Assembly: GCF_000716335.1 (NCBI RefSeq)
Contig: NZ_KL591020.1
Location: forward strand, 19,250-49,349
DNA from: Streptomyces sp. NRRL S-118
GTDB lineage: Bacteria; Actinomycetota; Actinomycetes; Streptomycetales; Streptomycetaceae
DNA length: 30,100 bases
Direction: 5' to 3'
In this document: positions 24,644 to 30,100 of the stretch, piece by piece
Position numbering within the stretch: the first letter of the stretch is position 1
Layout: each line of letters begins with the position of its first letter
Notes under the pieces: generated by a model
Seen by the model: the letters and a program-made list of their open reading frames with translations, nothing else
What the model was told of the DNA's origin: nothing
Database searches by the model: none
Translations under genes and position numbers: made by a program

Positions 24644-24747
24644 GGAATTCAGTCCACCTTCCTCGAATTGGACCTGGTTGGCATCCAAACCCATGCCACA
24701 GGGTGACATGAGCCAGTCCACCACCACCACCTCGGGGGGCACAACTC
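24644..24747. promoter_or_regulatory. Divergent promoter/operator region of the MocR-YczE pair
   Basis: A 104-base gap. CAGTCCACC occurs twice as a direct repeat (24650-24658 and 24714-24722, 64 bases apart), and TTGG/CCAA half-sites lie at about 24668-24689. MocR proteins usually bind direct repeats in the gap to a divergent target gene, so these are the best operator candidates. I cannot pick a clear -10. Confidence 0.4.
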
Positions 24748-25497
24748 ATGTCGACGACATCCGGCACACCGGAGCCCGTCATCCGTTCCGGCACCGCCGC
24801 CACCGCGGTCACCGCCGCTCCCACCGCCGTGACCGGCGCGACGCCCCGTCACCTCCCCCGCAGGCTGCTCCAGCTCTACGCCGGCCTGGCCCTGTACGGC
24901 GTCAGCTCGGCGCTGCTGGTCCGCAGCGGACTCGGCCTGGAGCCGTGGAACGTCCTGCACCAGGGGCTGGCCGAGCGGACCGGACTGAGCATGGGTGTCG
25001 TGCTGACCATCGTGGGCGCCGCCGTGCTGCTGCTCTGGATCCCCCTGCGCCAGCGGCCCGGCCTGGGCACCGTCTCCAACGTCCTGGTCATCGGTTTCGC
25101 GATGGACGCCACCCTGTGGTCCGTCCCGGACGTGCGGGGCATGGCCGCGCAGGTCTCCTTGATGGCCGGCGGGATCGTGCTCAACGGTGTGGCCACCGGC
25201 CTCTACATCGCCGCCCGCTTCGGCCCCGGCCCGCGCGACGGTCTGATGACGGGCCTGCACCGGCTCACCGGCCGTTCCCTCCGCCTGATCCGCACGACCA
25301 TCGAGCTCGCGGTGGTCCTCACCGGGTTCCTGCTGGGCGGCTCCTTGGGGATCGGTACGGTGCTGTACGCCCTGGCGATCGGCCCGCTCGCCCAGCTCTT
25401 CCTGCGGGTCTTCACCGTCCCGGGCGCTCAGGGCGCTCCCGCCGGCAGCACCGTGGTTGCCCCCGGGAAACCCGGGCAGGCCATACTGCGGCGGTGA
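24748..25497 (+). CDS. YczE/YitT-type integral membrane protein
   Basis: A 249-aa protein with a Thr/Ala-rich N-terminal 33 residues, then about five to six membrane helices. Conserved elements of the YczE group are visible: SSALLVRSGLGLEPWNVLHQGLAERTGLSMG at about 53-83, then GRFGPGPRDG-like ARFGPGPRDGLMTGLH at about 155-170. The transported or sensed molecule is unknown for the family. It is divergent from a MocR regulator, and its stop overlaps the next gene's GTG (GTGA, 25494-25497). Confidence 0.85.
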   Translation: MSTTSGTPEPVIRSGTAATAVTAAPTAVTGATPRHLPRRLLQLYAGLALYGVSSALLVRSGLGLEPWNVLHQGLAERTGLSMGVVLTIVGAAVLLLWIPLRQRPGLGTVSNVLVIGFAMDATLWSVPDVRGMAAQVSLMAGGIVLNGVATGLYIAARFGPGPRDGLMTGLHRLTGRSLRLIRTTIELAVVLTGFLLGGSLGIGTVLYALAIGPLAQLFLRVFTVPGAQGAPAGSTVVAPGKPGQAILRR

Positions 25498-26258
25498 CTC
25501 GCGTTCGCCACCCCTATCTCGACCACCCGTCCCTCATACCCTTCGCCCATCGCGGCGGGGCGGCGGACGGGCTGGAGAACACCGCGACGGCCTTCCGGCG
25601 GGCCGCAGCGGCCGGTTACCGCTACTTCGAGACCGATGTGCACACCACCGCCGACGGGCGGCTCGTCGCCTTCCACGACGCGACGCTGGACCGTGTGACG
25701 GACGCCCGCGGCCGGATCGGCGACCTGCCCTGGAGCGCGGTCCGGGAAGCCCGCGTGGCCGGCAAGGAGCCGCTGCCTCTCTTCGAGGATCTGCTGGAGG
25801 AGTTCCCCGAGGCCCGCTGGAACATCGACATCAAGGCCGAGCCCGCCCTGGAGCCCCTGGTGGAGCTGGTCCGCAGGACGGACGCCTGGGACCGGGTGTG
25901 CATCGGCTCCTTCAACGAGGGCCGGGTGACCCGGGCACTGCGGCTGGCGGGACCGCGCCTGGCGACCTCGTACGGCGTGGCGGGGGTGCTGGCACTGCGG
26001 CTGCGCTCGTACGGGATCCCCGCGGCGCTGCGCCGCGGGGCGGTGGCCGCCCAGGTACCCGAGACCCAGAACGGGGTGCGGGTGGTGGACCGCCGTTTCA
26101 TCAGGGCCGCGCACGAGCGGGGGCTCCAGGTCCACGTGTGGACGGTGAACGACCCGGCGCGGATGGCCGCTCTCGCCGACATGGGCGTGGATGGCATCAT
26201 GACCGATCATCTGGAGACGCTGCGTACGGTGCTGACCGACCGGGGAGTGTGGGTCTGA
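25494..26258 (+). CDS. Glycerophosphodiester phosphodiesterase
   Basis: A 254-aa protein with the GDPD TIM-barrel motifs FAHRGGAADGLENTATAF (HRG...EN), ETDVHTTADGRLVAFHDATLDR (E-x-D and HD) and DIKAE. WTVND and GVDGIMTDHLETL stand near the end. It would hydrolyse glycerophosphodiesters to glycerol-3-phosphate and an alcohol. No signal peptide is visible, so it is likely cytoplasmic. The GTG start at 25494 overlaps the YczE stop, showing coupled translation. All catalytic residues appear intact. Confidence 0.92.
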   Translation: MTRVRHPYLDHPSLIPFAHRGGAADGLENTATAFRRAAAAGYRYFETDVHTTADGRLVAFHDATLDRVTDARGRIGDLPWSAVREARVAGKEPLPLFEDLLEEFPEARWNIDIKAEPALEPLVELVRRTDAWDRVCIGSFNEGRVTRALRLAGPRLATSYGVAGVLALRLRSYGIPAALRRGAVAAQVPETQNGVRVVDRRFIRAAHERGLQVHVWTVNDPARMAALADMGVDGIMTDHLETLRTVLTDRGVWV

Positions 26259-26312
26259 GGTTCTCGCCGTGCCGTCGCCTCTCGCCACGGGGACGAACAA
26301 GGGGGGCGCGCG

Positions 26313-27665
26313 ATGACCGCCGAGACCGCCGGCCAGGACGCCCGGAAGCCCGGTCACGACCGCAGACGTGAGCAGCGGGGCTGGTACTTCTACGACTTCG
26401 CGTGTTCGGTCTACTCGACGAGCGTGCTGACCGTCTTCATCGGCCCGTACCTCACCTCCGTCGCCCGGGCGGCCGCCGATGCCGACGGCTTCGTCCATCC
26501 GCTCGGCATCCCGGTCCGCGCGGGCTCGGTCTTCGCGTACGCGGTGTCCCTGTCGGTCGTCCTGGCCGTCCTGGTGATGCCCGTCGCGGGCGCGGTGGCG
26601 GACCGTACGGGCCGCAAGAAGCCCCTGCTGGCGACGGCCGCGTACCTGGGGGCGGCCGCGACGGCGGGGCTGTTCTTCCTGGAGGGGGAACGCTATCTGC
26701 TGGGCGCGTTCCTGCTGATCGTGGCGAACGCGTCCCTGGCGGTGTCCATGGCGCTGTACAACGCCTACCTGCCGCAGATCGCGGAGCCGGAGGAACGCGA
26801 CGGGGTCTCCTCGCGCGGCTGGGCCTTCGGCTACACCTCCGGGGCTCTGGTCCTCGTGCTCGACCTCGTCCTGTACACGGGCCACGACTCCTTCGGCGTG
26901 TCGGAGTCCGAGGCGGTGCGGATCTGCCTGGCGTCGGCCGGTCTGTGGTGGGGGGCCTTCACGCTCGTACCGCTGCGCAGGCTGCGGGACCGGCGCGTGG
27001 CACCGGACGGCGCGGGTGCGGTCGGGTCGGGGTGGCGTCAGCTGTGGGCGACCCTGGCGGACATGCGCCGGCATCCGCTGACGCTGTCCTTCCTGCTGGC
27101 GTACCTCATCTACAACGACGGCGTCCAGACGGTGATCTCCCAGGCGTCGGTCTACGGCTCGGAGGAGCTCGGCCTCGACCAGACGACCCTGATCACCGCG
27201 GTGCTGTTGGTGCAGGTGCTGGCGGTGGCCGGGGCCCTGGGGATGGGGCGGCTGGCGCGCTCCTACGGGGCCAAGCGCACCATCCTCGGATCGCTGGCCG
27301 TGTGGACGCTGATCCTCGCGGCCGGGTACTTCCTGCCGGCCGGCGCGCCGGTCTGGTTCTTCGCGCTGGCCGCGGCGATCGGGCTCGTGCTCGGCGGGAG
27401 CCAGGCCCTGTCGCGGTCCCTCTTCTCGCATCTGGTGCCGCGCGGCAAGGAGGCCGAGTACTTTTCGGCCTACGAGATGAGCGACCGGGGTCTGAGCTGG
27501 CTGGGGCCGCTCGTGTTCGGGCTGGCGTACCAGCTGACGGGCAGCTACCGGGACGCCATCGTGTCCCTGGTGGTCTTCTTCGCGCTGGGTTTCGTGCTGC
27601 TCGCGCGGGTGCCCGTGCGCCGTGCGGTGGCCGCCGCGGGAAACCCCGTACCGGACCGGATTTAG
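26313..27665 (+). CDS. MFS transporter, Atg22/UMF1 type
   Basis: A 450-aa, 12-helix transporter. The N-terminal WYFYDFACSVYSTSVLTVFIGPYL is the hallmark of the UMF1/Atg22-like group (YDFANSAF-type motif). ADRTGRKKPLLA is the MFS loop motif, and QIAEPEERDGVSSRGWAFGYTSG lies mid-protein. YIYNDGVQTVI-like LIYNDGVQTVISQASVYG is also typical. Fungal Atg22 exports amino acids from the vacuole; bacterial substrates are unknown. ATG 26313 follows AAGGGGGG. It is 54 bases after the phosphodiesterase gene and could be in its operon. Confidence 0.88.
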   Translation: MTAETAGQDARKPGHDRRREQRGWYFYDFACSVYSTSVLTVFIGPYLTSVARAAADADGFVHPLGIPVRAGSVFAYAVSLSVVLAVLVMPVAGAVADRTGRKKPLLATAAYLGAAATAGLFFLEGERYLLGAFLLIVANASLAVSMALYNAYLPQIAEPEERDGVSSRGWAFGYTSGALVLVLDLVLYTGHDSFGVSESEAVRICLASAGLWWGAFTLVPLRRLRDRRVAPDGAGAVGSGWRQLWATLADMRRHPLTLSFLLAYLIYNDGVQTVISQASVYGSEELGLDQTTLITAVLLVQVLAVAGALGMGRLARSYGAKRTILGSLAVWTLILAAGYFLPAGAPVWFFALAAAIGLVLGGSQALSRSLFSHLVPRGKEAEYFSAYEMSDRGLSWLGPLVFGLAYQLTGSYRDAIVSLVVFFALGFVLLARVPVRRAVAAAGNPVPDRI

Positions 27666-27732
27666 ACGCGGCACTCAAAGGCCGGTAGTGTACGCCTTTG
27701 GCCTGCCAGGCGGACCGTTACTGCGCGTCTAA
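27662..27732. other. Structured element with closing stem and two inner hairpins
   Basis: TTAGACGCG (27662-27670) pairs with CGCGTCTAA (27724-27732). Inside lie CAAAGGC (27676-27682) with GCCTTTG (27694-27700), and GCC TGCCA GGC (27701-27711). This makes a three-way-junction-like fold of 71 bases that starts in the stop codon of the MFS gene. It may be the MFS terminator or a regulatory RNA ahead of rbpA. It has no tRNA-like T-loop. Confidence 0.5.
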
Positions 27733-27748
27733 GAGATGAAGACGCGGG

Positions 27749-27796
27749 GTGACATCTTCTGCCAGATGTGACAAACCGGGCACTGGTGGGTACAAA
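27749..27796 (+). promoter_or_regulatory. rbpA: Second possible rbpA promoter with overlapping dyad
   Basis: GTGACA (27768-27773), 17 bases, TACAAA (27791-27796) resembles a vegetative promoter. A dyad GTGACATCT-N6-AGATGTGAC (27749-27772, one mismatch) covers the -35, which suggests an operator. It lies about 50-60 bases upstream of the sigma-R promoter. Confidence 0.4.
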
Positions 27797-27832
27797 AAGG
27801 GGCGGCACGACGGGCGACGCATGACCCGCAAC

Positions 27833-27859
27833 GGGAATCTTTACCGCCGACCGGACGTT
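27833..27859 (+). promoter_or_regulatory. rbpA: Sigma-R promoter of rbpA
   Basis: GGGAAT (27833-27838), exactly 18 bases, GTT (27857-27859): a perfect match to the Streptomyces sigma-R consensus. It lies about 60 bases ahead of the rbpA start. rbpA is an established member of the sigma-R thiol-oxidative-stress regulon in S. coelicolor. Confidence 0.9.
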
Positions 27860-27920
27860 GACCGGATGACGACGACAGCGACACCTGTCCTGTGGGCGAC
27901 AAGCCCGGGAGGCACGATTC

Positions 27921-28295
27921 ATGAGTGAGCGAGCTCTTCGCGGCACGCGCCTCGTGGTGACCAGCTACGAGACCGACCGCGGCATCGATCTGGCCCCGCG
28001 CCAGGCGGTGGAGTACGCATGCGAGAAGGGCCATCGTTTCGAGATGCCCTTCTCGGTCGAGGCGGAAATTCCGCCGGAGTGGGAGTGCAAGGTCTGCGGA
28101 AGCCAGGCACTCCTGGTGGACGGGGACGGCCCCGAGGAGAAGAAGGGCAAGCCGGCGCGTACGCACTGGGACATGCTCATGGAGCGGCGCACTCGCGAGG
28201 AGTTGGAGGAAGTGCTGGCCGAAAGGCTGGCGGTCCTGCGGTCCGGCGCCATGAACATCGCCGTGCACCCGCGCGACAGCCGGAAGTCCGCCTGA
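27921..28295 (+). CDS. rbpA: RNA polymerase-binding protein RbpA
   Basis: A 124-aa protein, the usual length. The N-terminal tail is MSERALRGTRLVVTSYETDRG. The core domain has the zinc-ligand set Cys34, His38, Cys56, Cys59 (YACEKGHRF ... WECKVCG). A C-terminal sigma-interaction helix pair runs from about residue 88 (THWDMLMERRTREELEEVLAERLAVLR). RbpA binds RNA polymerase and the principal sigma factor HrdB and stabilises the open complex. The ATG follows GGGAGG by 9 bases. It has a perfect sigma-R promoter and a strong terminator, so it is likely monocistronic. Confidence 0.98.
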   Translation: MSERALRGTRLVVTSYETDRGIDLAPRQAVEYACEKGHRFEMPFSVEAEIPPEWECKVCGSQALLVDGDGPEEKKGKPARTHWDMLMERRTREELEEVLAERLAVLRSGAMNIAVHPRDSRKSA

Positions 28296-28326
28296 TCGCG
28301 GAAAACCGCGACCAGCACGGAACACA

Positions 28327-28380
28327 CAAGAGCCGCGGGGCGGCGGTACACCACGGTGTACCGCCGCCCCGCGGCTCTTG
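28327..28380. terminator. Strong bidirectional terminator between rbpA and fxsA
   Basis: A perfect 24-bp inverted repeat: the left arm 28327-28350 starts CAAGAGCCGCGG, the right arm 28357-28380 ends CCGCGGCTCTTG, with a 6-base loop CCACGG. It lies 31 bases after the rbpA stop and 64 before the fxsA stop. The long GC stem without a U-tract is usual for Streptomyces, and its symmetry serves both convergent genes. Confidence 0.92.
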
Positions 28381-28444
28381 GCCGTCCCCAGCCACCCCAC
28401 GGGCAGCCGGGAGCCGGGCCGGGGAGCCCGTTGGCGGGCGTCGT

Positions 28445-29023
28445 TCAGCGGGTCAGCGGCGGGCGGGGGTCGTCGTCGCCGTACGGACGCGACTGCCGGG
28501 CCGTGTCGTCGCGGATGACCTCGCCCTGTACGACCTTTCCGTCCGGGCGGTGCATACGGGCCTGCTGGAAGGCGTCCCCGAAGGAGCCGGCCACGGCGGC
28601 CTTCACCCGCCGGTCCAGCGACCGCTCCGCGTACCGGCCGGCCCACGCGCGGACGGGCGGCAGGAGCAGAAGGAGACCGGCCGCGTCCGAGAGGAGGCCG
28701 GGGATCATCAGCAGCACGCCGCCGAGCATGAGGAAACCGTTTCCGGTGCTCCCCGCGTCCTGGGCGGGCACGGCCCCGGCCTGCTGCTGCTGGAGTGTCT
28801 CCGTGAGCGTCCGGAAGGCCCGCCGCCCGGCCCGCTTGATCACGGCGGCGCCGAGGACGGCGCCGCCGACCAGCAGGGCGAGCACGGTGAAGCCGCCGGC
28901 GGCGCCGGCCACCAGGATCAGCAGCCACACCTCCAGCACCAGCCAGGCGGCGATGCCGAGCGGGGCCAGTGAGCGGGCGCGGGAGCGCTTGCGGGCGGAA
29001 GGAGGCGGTGCGCCGGTCGTCAT
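28445..29023 (-). CDS. fxsA: FxsA-family membrane protein
   Basis: A 192-aa protein. Two N-terminal helices (about 20-60) are followed by a linker with QQQQ. The family's conserved segment MLGGVLLMIPGLLSDAAGLLLLLPPVR lies at about 98-124, then a hydrophilic, Arg/Asp-rich tail. E. coli FxsA suppresses F exclusion of phage T7 when overproduced; the native role is unknown. It lies 67 bases downstream of ppm1 on the same strand and is likely co-transcribed. The start at 29023 has a G-run nearly touching the ATG. Confidence 0.9.
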   Translation of the reverse strand: MTTGAPPPSARKRSRARSLAPLGIAAWLVLEVWLLILVAGAAGGFTVLALLVGGAVLGAAVIKRAGRRAFRTLTETLQQQQAGAVPAQDAGSTGNGFLMLGGVLLMIPGLLSDAAGLLLLLPPVRAWAGRYAERSLDRRVKAAVAGSFGDAFQQARMHRPDGKVVQGEVIRDDTARQSRPYGDDDPRPPLTR

Positions 29024-29090
29024 GCCCCCCAGTGTGCCTGGCGGCCCGCCAGGACCGCGTAAAGGGGGGTCCGGGGCCGGGCGGCGGACG

Positions 29091-29885
29091 TCAGGTGCGC
29101 TTGCGTCCCAGGATGCGGTCGGCCCGGGATCCGACCCCCCACGCGGTGACCCGCCACAGGGCCTCCACCACGATGTCCCGGCTCATCTTGGAGTCGCCGT
29201 GCTCGCGCTCGACGAAGGTGATGGGCACCTCGACCACGTGGTATCCGGCGGCGACGGCGCGACGGGCGAGGTCGACCTGGAAGCAGTACCCCTGGGACGC
29301 CACGTCCTCGAGACCGAGGCCCTCCAGGGTCTCCTTGCGGAAGGCCCGGAACCCGCCCGTGACGTCACGGATGGGCACGTCCAGGAGGAGGCGCGAGTAG
29401 GTGCTGCCGCCGCGCGAGAGGAACTCGCGGGACTTGGGCCAGTTGACCACCCGGCCGCCCGGCACCCAGCGCGAGCCGAGGACCAGGTCGGCGCCCTTGA
29501 GGGCGGTCAGCAGGCGGGGCAGCTCCTCCGGCTGGTGGGAGCCGTCCGCGTCCATCTCCACCAGGACGCCGTAGTCCCGCTCGATGCCCCAGCGGAAGCC
29601 CGCCAGGTAGGCCGCGCCGAGCCCTTCCTTGCCCTTGCGGTGCAGGACGTGGACGTGGTCGTCCTCGGCGGCCAGCTCGTCGGCGAGCTTGCCGGTGCCG
29701 TCCGGGCTGTTGTCGTCGGCGACCAGGACATGGGCGTCGGGTACGGCGGCGCGCACCCGTCCGACGATCGGCTTGATGTTGTCGGCCTCGTTGTAGGTGG
29801 GGATGATCACCAGGGCCTTGCCGAGCGGACCGTACCGCCTCTGACCATTCCGGCCACTCTGATGACTCTGACCACCGTCGTTCAC
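29091..29885 (-). CDS. ppm1: Polyprenol-phosphate mannose synthase (Ppm1/Dpm1, GT2)
   Basis: A 264-aa GT2 enzyme. Motifs: VIIPTYNEADNI near residue 26, VADDNSPDGTG, EMDADGSHQPEELP (the DxD-type metal site), GSRWVPGG, and DVTGGFRAFRKETL. It transfers mannose from GDP-mannose to polyprenyl phosphate on the inner face of the membrane. The product feeds protein O-mannosylation, needed in S. coelicolor for phage phiC31 receptor glycosylation (established knowledge). It has no C-terminal membrane domain, like other Streptomyces forms. The GTG at 29885 follows AAGGGG by 5 bases; fxsA lies downstream. Confidence 0.95.
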   Translation of the reverse strand: MNDGGQSHQSGRNGQRRYGPLGKALVIIPTYNEADNIKPIVGRVRAAVPDAHVLVADDNSPDGTGKLADELAAEDDHVHVLHRKGKEGLGAAYLAGFRWGIERDYGVLVEMDADGSHQPEELPRLLTALKGADLVLGSRWVPGGRVVNWPKSREFLSRGGSTYSRLLLDVPIRDVTGGFRAFRKETLEGLGLEDVASQGYCFQVDLARRAVAAGYHVVEVPITFVEREHGDSKMSRDIVVEALWRVTAWGVGSRADRILGRKRT

Positions 29886-30100
29886 TGCTGCCCCTTACGT
29901 CCGTGCGCTGATCTCCACCATAGCGACCAGGGTCATGGCAGCGGGTCGCGGATCGGGGCCCGGCGTCCTTCGGGCCGACCTGGGGCCCGCTGGCTGCGGG
30001 TCGACCGAGAGCCGTTGTCTACTGAACGTCCGGGCCCCACCCGGGTCGCACCCACCCCCGAGCCCTACGGAGCAGGGGGGACCCCCATCCGGAAAAACCT
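29886..30100. other. Upstream region of ppm1 to window edge
   Basis: No gene can be supported in these 215 bases. A short inverted repeat (GGCCCG ... CGGGCC around 29957-29976) could be a weak hairpin. The ppm1 promoter should be here but no clear -35/-10 pair stands out. Confidence 0.4.

Noticed and set aside
25428..27674. 748-codon minus-strand frame
   Set aside because: Antisense of the GDPD and Atg22-like genes, both with conserved motifs on the plus strand.
27662..27732. tRNA or tRNA-like gene
   Set aside because: The closing stem is 9 bp and there is no T-loop GTTCRA or anticodon arm of correct size.
1..30100. CRISPR array, insertion sequence, rRNA
   Set aside because: No regularly spaced repeats with unique spacers, no transposase motif with terminal repeats, and no rRNA-like sequence were seen on either strand.

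Overview
The window is chromosomal DNA from a Streptomyces or a very close relative. The sequence is very GC rich with strong third-position G/C bias. It carries smeA-sffA (sporulation), rbpA with its sigma-R promoter, fxsA and ppm1 in the order I recall from the S. coelicolor chromosome (SCO1415/1416, SCO1421, SCO1422, SCO1423; from memory, not searched). I see no transposase, integrase, CRISPR array, rRNA or tRNA, so this looks like lineage core with some variable insertions.

Layout. 1-801: N-terminal part of a nitrate/nitrite-sensing-type sensor kinase. 1193-1702: small membrane protein. 1838-9255 (minus): a tightly packed operon for an SMC-like complex. It encodes a 508-aa kleisin/MukF/JetA-like protein, a 78-aa linking ORF, a 300-aa MukE/JetB-like protein with a winged-helix-like segment, and a 1575-aa SMC/MukB/JetC-like ATPase. 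No JetD-type nuclease is adjacent. 9621-14084: a divergent GntR/FCD regulator facing an MFS transporter and pxpABC (prokaryotic 5-oxoprolinase), meeting head-on a 1199-aa eukaryotic-type 5-oxoprolinase (14241-17840). 17898-18434: remains of two adjacent GT4 glycosyltransferase genes. 18770-20812 (minus): ankyrin protein, an unannotated 33-aa ORF ending GGSTCCCAA, a GC hairpin, then a HEAT-repeat-like protein. 21163-22977: smeA-sffA, preceded by a BldD-type box. 23138-25497: divergent MocR regulator and YczE-type membrane protein, the latter overlapping a glycerophosphodiesterase. 26313-27665: Atg22/UMF1-type MFS protein. 27921-28295: rbpA. 28327-28380: strong convergent terminator. 28445-29885 (minus): ppm1-fxsA.

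Best candidates for something new are the SMC-like operon, whose ATPase has Asp-Asn where the Walker B Asp-Glu is expected and which has no nuclease partner, and the ankyrin / Cys-Cys-Cys peptide / HEAT cluster. The peptide could be a RiPP-like precursor, a metal-binding peptide or a polycysteine leader (attenuator). Other points of note are two unrelated 5-oxoprolinase systems side by side, an SffA whose P-loop lysine is alanine, and a structured intergenic element upstream of rbpA. All family calls come from reading motifs by eye; no searches were run.
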